A program made the translations under genes and the position numbers. Of a DNA stretch of 64,000 nucleotides, positions 18,181-26,710 are shown in pieces (position 1 is the stretch's first letter; every line of letters begins with the position of its first letter). The stretch comes from Allopusillimonas lactea (lineage in GTDB: Bacteria > Pseudomonadota > Gammaproteobacteria > Burkholderiales > Burkholderiaceae_B): contig NZ_JAJJOZ010000006.1 in assembly GCF_021653995.1 (NCBI RefSeq), forward strand, positions 213,302 through 277,301, in the 5' to 3' direction. The notes below the pieces were generated by a model. It was given only the letters and a program-made list of their open reading frames with translations. It was not told the origin of the DNA and did not search any database.

Positions 18181-19365
18181 TTAATTCTGGAAGCGGCTCT
18201 TGACGATCACGTTCTTCTGAATCTCCGAGCTGCCGCCGTAGATCGTGGCCACCCTGTTGAACAGATGGTCGCCAAGTAGACCGTGGGCAGTGTCGTCGCC
18301 GAGCGGCGACTGTGTGTAGCGGCCGGTATACACCATCGCATAACGGCCAGCCATGTCTACGAGGAGCTCTGTGAGGGCCTGACAAATCTCAGAGCCTTCG
18401 ATTTTCAACATGGAAGAGTCGGCAATATCGAAGCCTGCGCCGGGGCGGTATGCGGCCAAGGCGCGCAGTTCGGTCAACTCAAGGGCTCGCAGGCGTGCTT
18501 CGATTTCGCACAGGCGGTGGCGGTACAAAGGGTTGTCGATAGGGCGGCTTCCGTCAACGCGGGGATGAGAGGCAAGGCGTTGAGCGCGCGCCAGTTGCAT
18601 GCGCGACCGACCGACACGTGCAATCATTGCCCGTTCATGGCCCAGGAGAAACTTGGCATATGTCCAGCCCTCGCCTTCCTTGCCTACGAGCCCCGACTTT
18701 GGCACACGCACATCGTTAAAGAACACTTCGCAGATGCTGGCGCCCTCATCAATCGTGCGTACCGGGCGCACCTCGATGCCTGGGCTCTTCATGTCCAGAA
18801 GCAGGAAAGATATACCCTCCTGCGGCTTGCCGGTGTCGATTGTGCGTGCGAGGCAGAACATCATGTCCGCAAAGCGCCCGTGCGTCGTCCAGGCTTTCTG
18901 CCCATTGAGTAGATAATGGTCGCCACAGTCCACGGCACGCGTGCGCAGCGATGCAAGGTCAGAGCCGGCGTTGGGCTCTGAGAAGCCCTGGCACCACCAC
19001 GTATCTGAACTAAGGATGTCCGGTAGATACTGTTTCTTCTGCTCGTCTGATCCGAAGGTATAGATCACCGGCCCAACCATGGAGATGCCAAACGGAATGG
19101 TTTCAGGCGCGCATTGCAGGGCGAGTTCATGGAGGAACACACGCTGCTTACCCAGGCTCCAGCCTGTACCGCCGAACTGTACCGGCCAGGCGGGCGCAAT
19201 CCATCCTTTACGGTGCAGATGTTTTTGCCAGTCGACATACTCCTGCTTCTCGAGCTTTTCGCCGTACAGGACTTTGCGGCGCACCGTCTCAGGCAGATGT
19301 GCTTGTGCGAACGCTCGTACTTCTTGGCGGAACTCGAGCTCTTCCGGCGTTACTTCAAGATCCAT
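18181..19365 (-). CDS. Acyl-CoA dehydrogenase
   Basis: A 394-residue FAD-dependent acyl-CoA dehydrogenase. Family blocks: WCQGFSEPNAGSDLASLRTR, VNG-type loop YLLNGQKAWTTHGRFAD, and the C-terminal TIYGGSSEIQKNVI. The position held by the medium-chain-type catalytic glutamate (YEGT) is YGGS here, so the base must sit elsewhere or come from the partner subunit. It lies in an operon with a second dehydrogenase, hydratase/dehydrogenase and thiolase, and catalyses the first alpha,beta-desaturation. Confidence 0.95.
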   Translation of the reverse strand: MDLEVTPEELEFRQEVRAFAQAHLPETVRRKVLYGEKLEKQEYVDWQKHLHRKGWIAPAWPVQFGGTGWSLGKQRVFLHELALQCAPETIPFGISMVGPVIYTFGSDEQKKQYLPDILSSDTWWCQGFSEPNAGSDLASLRTRAVDCGDHYLLNGQKAWTTHGRFADMMFCLARTIDTGKPQEGISFLLLDMKSPGIEVRPVRTIDEGASICEVFFNDVRVPKSGLVGKEGEGWTYAKFLLGHERAMIARVGRSRMQLARAQRLASHPRVDGSRPIDNPLYRHRLCEIEARLRALELTELRALAAYRPGAGFDIADSSMLKIEGSEICQALTELLVDMAGRYAMVYTGRYTQSPLGDDTAHGLLGDHLFNRVATIYGGSSEIQKNVIVKSRFQN

Positions 19366-19406
19366 GATGATGTTTGCTTTGCTGAAGGTTTAAATCGGCT
19401 ATATGT

Positions 19407-20270
19407 TCAAATCGGCTGTATGGGGAAGGCTGCCTTGATATGTATTGGCACATCGGGTAGAAACTCGGCTGCTACGTCGTTGACCGTGCTGGGGATGTCT
19501 TCCAGGCGCGCAAGCACATCCTTTTTAGGGCCAGCTACAGCCAGGGCCATCAGCCCGGCATGAACGCCAGCTCCTGGGTCGGTGACCAGCGCAAACGAAA
19601 AAGATGCACGGTTGGCGCTTTGAAGCCGATGTGAGTACACGAAGCCCGCTTGACGCGCCTTGTCAACGATATCCAGAACCTGCCTCAAGGAACTGACCGG
19701 CGATGGATGCTCGCCTCGTGCCAGGCAAGCGTTGGCGATGGCGCACACATCATCATCGGGGAGCTGTGCCAGCAGGGCATAGCCCATGCCAGTATCGATC
19801 AATGGGCGAACCACACCAATCGGTACCTGGCTCTTTCGGTCTTTGGGCGCATACAGAACGTGTGCATACTGTACGTAACGGCCACTGCGCTGACCAAGGA
19901 CAATCGTCAAACCAAGCCGTTCTTCCAGTGCGCGCATCGCCAGGCGCAAATTGCTGTGCGGCAGTGCCAGATCGTGCACCCAGCCTCCAAGCATATTCAG
20001 CCGGAGGCTGGGCATATAAGTGCCGTTGTCTGGGTTATGGCATAGGTAGCCCATACGCATCAGTGTTTGCACCAGCATCCAGGCACTGGACTGAGGATAG
20101 TCGCTCGCCCGCACAATCTCCGCCAACGTAACCGGGCGGCCCAGCTGCTCGAGCAGCTCCAGGAGCTCGAGCACGCGCTGCGCCGATTTGACGGCACGCG
20201 TACCCAGGTCACGTGGGCCATCTTTGATGGTCGGGTCTGGCAGCTCGAGCGGGCGGAGGGAACGGGACAT
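19407..20270 (-). CDS. IclR-family transcriptional regulator
   Basis: A 287-residue regulator with an N-terminal winged helix (AVKSAQRVLELLELLEQLGR, RASDYPQSSAWMLVQTLMRM) and a C-terminal GAF-like effector domain (about residues 110-280). Unusually it lies inside the operon it presumably controls, between the Bug receptor and the dehydrogenases and on the same strand. This suggests autoregulated, ligand-responsive expression of the acyl-CoA pathway. Confidence 0.93.
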   Translation of the reverse strand: MSRSLRPLELPDPTIKDGPRDLGTRAVKSAQRVLELLELLEQLGRPVTLAEIVRASDYPQSSAWMLVQTLMRMGYLCHNPDNGTYMPSLRLNMLGGWVHDLALPHSNLRLAMRALEERLGLTIVLGQRSGRYVQYAHVLYAPKDRKSQVPIGVVRPLIDTGMGYALLAQLPDDDVCAIANACLARGEHPSPVSSLRQVLDIVDKARQAGFVYSHRLQSANRASFSFALVTDPGAGVHAGLMALAVAGPKKDVLARLEDIPSTVNDVAAEFLPDVPIHIKAAFPIQPI

Positions 20271-20282
20271 GGCGCCTGTAAA

Positions 20283-21272
20283 TCAGTCGGTGCGGATGTT
20301 GGCCGATTTCGCCAAGTCCGCCCAACGTTCGATGTCAGCATGGAAGAACTCGGTGAACGAAGCGGAATCGCTGCCTACTGGATCAAGGTTCATGCCGACC
20401 AGCTTGGCGCGTACGTCGGGTGCGGCGACAGCATCAGCGACCTGCTTGGCCATGGCCTGAACGATGGGCTGGGAAGTGCCCTTGGCGGCGAACAGGCCGA
20501 ACCATGCGCCTAAATTGAAGCCAGCATAACCGAGCTCTTGCATTGTGGGGATATTCGGCAGGGATGCCATGCGCTTCTCGCCGGTTACGGCCAAGACAGT
20601 CACACGATTGGAGTTTAGATGCGGCAAGGCCGAGCCTATATCGGGAAAAGCATAAGCGACAACGCCCGCCAAAAGGTCGGTCATCATAGGCGCAGCCCCT
20701 TTGTATGGAATGTGCTGCGCACTGCTGCCCGTGGTTTGGCTGAACTGCGCGCCCAGGAAATGACCAGTGGAGCCGTTTCCGTAAGAGCCGTAGCTGTGCT
20801 TCTGCGGGTTTTCCTTCAAAGCTTTGATCAACGCCTCGACGGAATTTGCCTTGATGACATTTGGATTGATGGCGAGAACATTAGACGACCTCGCAACGAG
20901 AGAAACCGGTATGAAATCACGCTTTGCGTCGTACGGCAGCTTGACCGTCGTCGTGGCCGGGAGCTGAGACATCGTGGTGAAGCCCAGCATGAACGTGTAG
21001 CCGTCAGTGCCGGCATTTAACAGTGCATTGCTGCCGATGACGCCAGTGCCGCCGGGGCGGTTTTCTACAACGATAGGTTGCTTGAGCACGTCACCAATGT
21101 GCTTGGCCAACAGCCTTGCCACGGTGTCTGCGCCGCCGCCCGCCGAACTCGGCACGATAAAGCGGATCGGTTGCGACGGCCAGTCGCTGCCCGACGCTGA
21201 AGCTGGCACGCTATGCGTCAAGGCCAGTGCCGCGGCTGCGGCAATAAATTGTCTGCGTGCAATAAGGGCCAC
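20283..21272 (-). CDS. Bug family (TctC-like) periplasmic solute receptor
   Basis: A 329-residue Bug receptor. The N-terminus has a twin-basic signal (MALIARRQFIAAAAALALTH) that could be Sec or Tat. Hallmark blocks are WPSQPIRFIVPSSAGGGADT and VVENRPGGTGVIGSNALLNA. It sits between the acyl-CoA synthetase and the IclR gene, so it probably captures the organic acid that the synthetase activates. No partner membrane subunits are present. Confidence 0.95.
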   Translation of the reverse strand: MALIARRQFIAAAAALALTHSVPASASGSDWPSQPIRFIVPSSAGGGADTVARLLAKHIGDVLKQPIVVENRPGGTGVIGSNALLNAGTDGYTFMLGFTTMSQLPATTTVKLPYDAKRDFIPVSLVARSSNVLAINPNVIKANSVEALIKALKENPQKHSYGSYGNGSTGHFLGAQFSQTTGSSAQHIPYKGAAPMMTDLLAGVVAYAFPDIGSALPHLNSNRVTVLAVTGEKRMASLPNIPTMQELGYAGFNLGAWFGLFAAKGTSQPIVQAMAKQVADAVAAPDVRAKLVGMNLDPVGSDSASFTEFFHADIERWADLAKSANIRTD

Positions 21273-21304
21273 GTCTCTCTCCTGTATGAAAATGAATATA
21301 TTCT

Positions 21305-22843
21305 CTAGACGTTTTGCGTGTGTTCCGCGAGCGCTAGATCCATGACAGCTTTGCGCAGAATCTTTCCGTTGCTCGCCGTAGGAAGCTGCGCAAGTACAAC
21401 AACTCTTTGTGGCCGTTTGTAGGGAGCAAGCCTTTGGCGCACTGAATCCAGCAGCGCTTCAGTCTGAATTGACACACCTTCCTCGGCTTCAATGAACGCG
21501 ACGATTTGCTCGTCTCCGTTCTGAGGTACGCCAACGACGCACGATTGGCGCACCTCAGGCAGTGCGTTGATCACGGCTTCAACCTCACTTGGATACACAT
21601 TGAAGCCGGATCTTATGATTAGATCCTTGATACGCCCCATAACGAACAGAGCACCATCCGGGGCCTCGCATAAAAGATCACCGGTTCGCAGCCAGCCGTT
21701 CTCGTCTAGCACCTCGGCTGTCTGTTGAGGCGCTTTGTAATAGCCCTTCATCACATTTGGGCCGCGCACAAGCAGTTCGCCAATCTGGCCGTGCGGCAGG
21801 GTTTGCCCTTGCTTATCAACAATGCGCGATTGCATGCCCGGAATTAGGTAGCCCACGCTAAGATCATCGCGACGCTGCCTGTACGGTACCGCGCTGACCG
21901 TGGGGGAAGCCTCGGTAAGCCCGTATCCGTTATTGATCGGCTCGCCGAAGATGGCCTCGATGCGCCCCTTCAACGAAGGGTCCAAAGGCGCGCCGCCACA
22001 GTGCAGCAGCCGTATCTGTGGCGCCACGATGCGAGTCCCTTGATCATGAGCCTGCAGCAGACGCAAGTACATGGCAGGTACGCCGTGCAGCATCGTAACG
22101 CCATCGGCTAAAGCCGTAATCGCGTGTGCAATATCAAAACGGCTGGTCAACTGCAGTGTGGCACCTGCGCCCAAGGCGGCCAGCGCCACTGTGCTCAGGC
22201 CATATACGTGTGCCACAGGCAGCGCCGAATACACGCGATCAGAGGGCTTTGTGCCGCGCGCGTTGCGCGCTACCGCCGACGAGTGGCCAAGGTTCGCATG
22301 CGTCAACATGACGCCCTTGGGTGTGCCGGTGGTGCCGCTGGTATAGATCAATACGGCTACCTGCTCCGCCGAATTTGCGTGTGTCGGTTCAGCGATCACA
22401 TTCGGATCCGCGTCGGTACATGAAAACCGCAGTCCGGCGATCTGTTCTTCGCGGGCGCCATGGCGTGTGCCATGATCACGTGCATCCTTTGACAAGCCGC
22501 TGGTGGCCAGTGACAGCCTGGGTTGGCAATGGGCCTTAATGGTGTCCACCTCCATCCCTGTCATGCGGGCATTGACGACGACCGCCCAGGCGTCCAGGAG
22601 ACTACAGGCAAAGATGGCGGCCAATTGCGTCGTACCGCTTTCGCCGATGACGAGCAAACGGTCTCCGGCGCGCAGACCGCGGTCCCGAAGCAAGTCGGCC
22701 ATGGCGCGGACAGCGTTGTCGAGCGCCTCATACGTCCAGATACCCTCGTCGGTGATCAGGGCGGTTTGGTGAGCAAGGTGGGAAACATGCCGGCTGACGA
22801 GCTGGTGGATGCGGAAATCAGGATCAGGTAGGTCGATGGACAT
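21305..22843 (-). CDS. AMP-dependent acyl-CoA synthetase/ligase
   Basis: A 512-residue ANL-superfamily ligase that activates a carboxylic acid to its CoA ester through an acyl-AMP. The phosphate-binding loop is VLIYTSGTTGTPKGVMLTH (about residues 167-185). Also visible are GYGLTEASPTVSAVPY, WLRTGDLLCEAPDG, and the catalytic lysine in the C-terminal ASNGKILRKAVMD. First gene of the operon with Bug, IclR, two dehydrogenases, FadB-like protein and thiolase, which makes the cassette complete from uptake to thiolysis. Confidence 0.95.
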   Translation of the reverse strand: MSIDLPDPDFRIHQLVSRHVSHLAHQTALITDEGIWTYEALDNAVRAMADLLRDRGLRAGDRLLVIGESGTTQLAAIFACSLLDAWAVVVNARMTGMEVDTIKAHCQPRLSLATSGLSKDARDHGTRHGAREEQIAGLRFSCTDADPNVIAEPTHANSAEQVAVLIYTSGTTGTPKGVMLTHANLGHSSAVARNARGTKPSDRVYSALPVAHVYGLSTVALAALGAGATLQLTSRFDIAHAITALADGVTMLHGVPAMYLRLLQAHDQGTRIVAPQIRLLHCGGAPLDPSLKGRIEAIFGEPINNGYGLTEASPTVSAVPYRQRRDDLSVGYLIPGMQSRIVDKQGQTLPHGQIGELLVRGPNVMKGYYKAPQQTAEVLDENGWLRTGDLLCEAPDGALFVMGRIKDLIIRSGFNVYPSEVEAVINALPEVRQSCVVGVPQNGDEQIVAFIEAEEGVSIQTEALLDSVRQRLAPYKRPQRVVVLAQLPTASNGKILRKAVMDLALAEHTQNV

Positions 22844-22988
22844 GAGGAAACGGCGGGCTGCTCGCTGCGGTTACTGGTGCAGGTCATCATAGGTATGAAG
22901 CCCTTCCATTTCCATCACATATGTGAATTGTTTGCCTCCGATATGCGCTGGCGCGCAATGCCACCGAGGTGCCGCAAACCGGACGGCG

Positions 22989-23966
22989 TCAATCCAGCGA
23001 TAATCCTGCGCGGTCGATGACCGCCTTCCATTTCGTGCGGTCGGCGGCGATCAGTTCGCCGAATTTTTCGGGCGTCATGGGGATAGCTTCATAGCCGTGT
23101 TCCGCGAGATTCTTGCGGACGTCCGGCATGTTCAGGATGGCGGTTATCTCTTTGTTCAAATAACGGACAATCTCGGTCGGTGTTTTAGCGGGAACCACAA
23201 TGCCGTGCCAGTTTTGCACCTCATAACCCGTTACGGTTTCTGCGACAACAGGTTCGGAAGGGTGTTGGGGCGAGCGCTCTGCAGACGTGGTGGCAAGCGC
23301 GCGCAGGCGGTTGGCTGCGATCAGTGGTTGGCTGGGCTTCTGGCCTCCGAAATTGAAGTCGACCTCGCCCGACACAATGGCATTGGTTGCACCTGACGAG
23401 CCTTTGTAAGGGATGTGCGTGGCCGAAATACCTGTCATCGCGACAAACAGCTCGCTGGCCAGATGCGCAGCGGAGCCCGCGCCGGCTGTCGAATAGGTAA
23501 GCCCATGTTCGGCGCGCTTGCCCTGTTCGATCAGTTGCTCGACCGTCTGGATGCTGGATGCCGGATTGACCACCAGCACCAGGGGCGCACGCACCATCGC
23601 TGTGACTGGAGCGAAATCCTTTTCGGGCTCATAAGACAGCTTCTTGTAAAGAACCGGGTTGATGGACAGTGTGCCCACATGGCCCGCAAACAGGGTGTAG
23701 CCGTCAGGTTCGGCGCGGGCGGCATGGCTGGCCCCTATGCTGCCGCCCGCACCGGGCTTGTTTTCGATGACAATACTCTGCCCGGTTCGTTCGGTCAGTT
23801 TTTCGCCGATCAGTCTGGCGACAAAATCCGTGGAGCCGCCGGGCGTGAAGGGAACGATCAGCTTGATCGTTCGGTTGGGATATGCCTGCGCGGCATGTGT
23901 GTCCAGGCTGTTCAAGGCCAGAAAAGAACTCGCCAGGGCGAGGGCCAGCATAATAGGGTTGCGCAT
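22989..23966 (-). CDS. Bug family (TctC-like) periplasmic solute receptor
   Basis: A 325-residue Bug receptor. The signal peptide is MRNPIMLALALASSFLALNS and following residues. Mature hallmarks are YPNRTIKLIVPFTPGGSTDF and VIENKPGAGGSIGASHAARA. The frame extends 73 codons upstream, but the start at 23966 has an AGGAGA ribosome-binding site and the only credible signal peptide. It is the last gene of the GntR / aconitase-like / BKACE operon and probably the uptake receptor for that pathway. Confidence 0.94.
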   Translation of the reverse strand: MRNPIMLALALASSFLALNSLDTHAAQAYPNRTIKLIVPFTPGGSTDFVARLIGEKLTERTGQSIVIENKPGAGGSIGASHAARAEPDGYTLFAGHVGTLSINPVLYKKLSYEPEKDFAPVTAMVRAPLVLVVNPASSIQTVEQLIEQGKRAEHGLTYSTAGAGSAAHLASELFVAMTGISATHIPYKGSSGATNAIVSGEVDFNFGGQKPSQPLIAANRLRALATTSAERSPQHPSEPVVAETVTGYEVQNWHGIVVPAKTPTEIVRYLNKEITAILNMPDVRKNLAEHGYEAIPMTPEKFGELIAADRTKWKAVIDRAGLSLD

Positions 23967-24012
23967 GTCTTCTCCTGATAATTGCTTGCGGCGCCGAGTT
24001 GAGCGGGGCGCG

Positions 24013-24825
24013 TTAAAGTCCGAGCATTGTCCGGGTTTGGGCGGCAGTCGCCACGGGTCTGCCCAGCGCCTTGCACAGATCGGCGATGCGTTGAACCAGA
24101 TATGCGTTGCCAGGTGCTTGCCGGCTGCCGTCCACATCGAGCACAGAGTCTTCAAAACCAACTCGCACGTGGCCCCCCAACGCAATCGCCAAGGCGCTCA
24201 ATTCAAGCTGATAGCGGCCACCTTTGGCGCACCACCAATAGGCGCCCTGCGGCAGGCGGGCAGCCAGATTCATGAGCTTGCGCGCGCCGGCCTCGAAGCT
24301 ATCGGGTGCGCCCAATATCAGGCCAAAGCAGTAGGGTTTTTGCACAGCGCCCGCATCGATCAAGGCGAGCGCGGTCTCGAGCATGGCCTCGTTATAGACG
24401 CTCATCTCTGGAATGGCGCCGCTGGCAGCGACCTTCGCGGCCATGGCGTCCAATGCAGCCTTGGCGTGCGCGATATCGGGGCCTTCCAGTCGCAGCGGCA
24501 GCGAGACCATCTCGGGCTGCAGCGACAGCGGCGCCACAGCCTGCTCCACGGTGAATCCGCGCGTGCCCAGGGACAGTTGCAGCACGGTCTCGGCGCGCGC
24601 CCGGACGCGGATCACGATCTCGCGAAACGTGTCTACATCGTGGGCAGGGGATTCATCGGGCGCGCGCGCATGCAGGTGTGCAATCGCGGCGCCGGCCTGA
24701 AGGCATTCCGCCACCGTGTCGGCGATGCTCTCAGGCGAGATGGGAACCTGCGGGTGGTCGGCGGTGCGCACGCGCGCGCCATTTGGGGCGACGGTGATGA
24801 TGACGGGGCTATGGCTTACGCGCAT
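24013..24825 (-). CDS. Beta-keto acid cleavage enzyme (BKACE, DUF849 family)
   Basis: A 270-residue TIM-barrel enzyme of the Kce family, which condenses a beta-keto acid with acetyl-CoA to give acetoacetate and a new CoA ester. The metal-binding His-x-His is His50/His52 in AIAHLHARAP, and the conserved Glu225-Asp226 pair lies in RVGFEDSVLD. Substrates vary across the family (3-keto-5-aminohexanoate, dehydrocarnitine and others) and cannot be assigned. The start overlaps the small aconitase-like gene by 17 bp. Coupling to a two-subunit dehydratase points to a hydroxy-acid degradation route. Confidence 0.92.
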   Translation of the reverse strand: MRVSHSPVIITVAPNGARVRTADHPQVPISPESIADTVAECLQAGAAIAHLHARAPDESPAHDVDTFREIVIRVRARAETVLQLSLGTRGFTVEQAVAPLSLQPEMVSLPLRLEGPDIAHAKAALDAMAAKVAASGAIPEMSVYNEAMLETALALIDAGAVQKPYCFGLILGAPDSFEAGARKLMNLAARLPQGAYWWCAKGGRYQLELSALAIALGGHVRVGFEDSVLDVDGSRQAPGNAYLVQRIADLCKALGRPVATAAQTRTMLGL

Positions 24826-25450
24826 GGGCGGGCTCGGTTTGCGTGTTTATGATGATGCGGCGCGCGGTTGCGTCGCCGTGCGTGGTGCGGACGTGTGCCG
24901 CATCGGTGTCGGGCAGCGGGCTTCTCATGTGAGGATGAGCGGCCAGCCAATACCGCAAATAGCCGCTGGTTCCACCTTGTTCGATGATGGGCTGCAGCAC
25001 CGGCGGCATGCCCTGACAGGCGCGTACTGCGCCGGTACTGACGTTGGAGACCAGACCGCTGGCGTAGTCCACCTCGAGAATATCCCCCGTTTTCGCGAAG
25101 GTGTCGGGATCGGCCAGGCCCGTGATCACTGGCAGGCCCTGCGCCACCGCGCGCCGCATAGCCTTGAACGGCATGGACGCACAGACAATGCCCAGCTGCA
25201 GCGCCGCCATGGCGATAAAACCCTGCACATGCGTCTTGCCGCACGCGAACTGTTTGCCGCCCAGTATGATGTCGCCAGGTGCGACGCGGCTGGCAAAACC
25301 GGCGTCCAGGGTGGCGAACAAATGCGGTATCAAGACGTCGGGCCGTGTTTCGCGGCCTATCGCCAGGCTGAAGGGGATGAAGCCTTCATCCAGCGGTATA
25401 TCGTCGCCAAAAACATGGCATGTGCCGCGCCGACGCAAAGGGTGATCCAT
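24809..25450 (-). CDS. Aconitase-family dehydratase small (swivel) subunit, LeuD-like
   Basis: A 213-residue swivel-domain subunit. Family features are GDDIPLDEGFIP (GDNI-T-D-type opening), ASRVAPGDIILGGKQFACG and GIVCASMPFKAMRRAVAQGL. The substrate-binding signature CGSSRE of isopropylmalate isomerase and aconitase is C70-GKTHV here, so both serines and the arginine are lost. It is also longer at the C-terminus (about 50 residues) than a typical small subunit. It pairs with the upstream large subunit, 9 bp away. The reaction is probably (de)hydration of a non-standard hydroxy acid. Confidence 0.85.
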   Translation of the reverse strand: MDHPLRRRGTCHVFGDDIPLDEGFIPFSLAIGRETRPDVLIPHLFATLDAGFASRVAPGDIILGGKQFACGKTHVQGFIAMAALQLGIVCASMPFKAMRRAVAQGLPVITGLADPDTFAKTGDILEVDYASGLVSNVSTGAVRACQGMPPVLQPIIEQGGTSGYLRYWLAAHPHMRSPLPDTDAAHVRTTHGDATARRIIINTQTEPAHARKP

Positions 25451-25459
25451 GGCGGTTCC

Positions 25460-26710
25460 TTATTGTTGCGTGGGGTGAGCGGCGGCGACAACGCCACAGA
25501 TCGCGGACGCCGCCACCGTCAAAGGGCTTGCGAGATAGGCCTGGCCGTCAGGCGAGCCGAAGCGCCCGGCGTGATTTGTCGCGGCTGTCGAAATGGACAC
25601 TTCGCCAGGACCCAGGGGCGCCATGAGGCCGCCCGCGCAGGGGCCACAGCCTGCGGGCAGAAGGACAGCGCCCGCTTCCTGAAATATCTGTTGCAGCCCA
25701 TCGCGGGCCATGCGCGCCGCAGTGGAGACGGTGCCTGGTGTCACGAAAAGACGCACGCCCGGCGCCACCCGCTTGCCTTTCAATACGGATGCGGCAGCGG
25801 CGAAGTCTTCATACATGCCGGAGCCGCAAGCGCCAAGAAACGCATGATCTATACGCAGGCCCGCCACGCTTTGCAGGGTTGCTGCGCGTTCGGGCCCGCC
25901 GGGCAGTGCGACCTGGGCCGTGATACTGGAAAGATCCAGGTCTATCGTATGTGCGTAGGCGGCATCCATGTCGCTGAACACGGCGCCTGCCGTGCCAGCG
26001 GGCGGTGGAAACGCCACATTCGCCACCCCGATTTCAGTGATCGAATTGCAGAGGGCGACGCGGGCGGCCAGATCGAGCTCGGACAAGCCAGGCCCGGCGA
26101 ATTCGATGACCCGGTAATCAGGCGAGACGCCCCATAGGCCGCTCGACAGACCGCTTGCCAGCACAAAGCCTACGTCGCGCGGGTGTACCCCTGCCTGGAG
26201 CTCGCCGTGGACATTCACACGTATGGTTTCAGGCACTTCGATCCACAGCGTCCCGGTGGCCAGGACAGTGCTGATCTCGGGCCCCGCGCCGAACGCCAGG
26301 GCACCCAGCGCACCAAAATTGGTGCAGTGCATGTCGTAAGCGAACAGAAACATGCCGGGGCGAACCAGCCCTTGCTCGATGGGAAACAGGTGCCCATGCC
26401 CCCCTTGGCCCACGTCGTAGAAATGCCCCACCTGCCATTGACGGGCGATGTCCCGGATTCGCGCGCCGCGGGCGGCCGCTTGCGGCGAGCCATACAGAAC
26501 CTCGTGATCGGTGACGAACATCACTTTTTCGGGCGACGCAATACGTCTGTAGCCCAGCTTGTCGAGTTCGCGAAAGGCAGTTTCGACATAGCCGTCATGG
26601 ATGATGACCAGCTCCGGCACAGGGTGCAGTACATCGCCGGGCTGCACGTAGCGCTTGCCTGCAGCCCGGGCGAGCACTTTCTGCGTAAGGGTTTGCTGGC
26701 CTGGATTCAT
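25460..26710 (-). CDS. Aconitase-family dehydratase large subunit, LeuC-like and divergent
   Basis: A 416-residue large subunit with a 4Fe-4S site. The three cluster cysteines are Cys295 (FLGACGSGMYEDF), Cys355 and Cys358 (GCGPCAGG). Other family blocks are MFVTDHEVLYG, DMHCTNFGALGALAFGAG and NHAGRFGSPDGQAYLASPLT. The frame continues 151 codons upstream through the GntR gene, but the start at 26710 (MNPGQQTLTQ) overlaps the GntR stop as ATGA and fits the family length. Candidates include a dimethylmalate- or homoaconitate-type dehydratase; leucine biosynthesis is unlikely in this context. Confidence 0.86.
   Translation of the reverse strand: MNPGQQTLTQKVLARAAGKRYVQPGDVLHPVPELVIIHDGYVETAFRELDKLGYRRIASPEKVMFVTDHEVLYGSPQAAARGARIRDIARQWQVGHFYDVGQGGHGHLFPIEQGLVRPGMFLFAYDMHCTNFGALGALAFGAGPEISTVLATGTLWIEVPETIRVNVHGELQAGVHPRDVGFVLASGLSSGLWGVSPDYRVIEFAGPGLSELDLAARVALCNSITEIGVANVAFPPPAGTAGAVFSDMDAAYAHTIDLDLSSITAQVALPGGPERAATLQSVAGLRIDHAFLGACGSGMYEDFAAAASVLKGKRVAPGVRLFVTPGTVSTAARMARDGLQQIFQEAGAVLLPAGCGPCAGGLMAPLGPGEVSISTAATNHAGRFGSPDGQAYLASPLTVAASAICGVVAAAHPTQQ

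Noticed and set aside
24716..26137. 473-codon open frame on the plus strand
   Set aside because: Antisense to the two aconitase-family subunits and BKACE, whose motifs are clear; no motif of its own.
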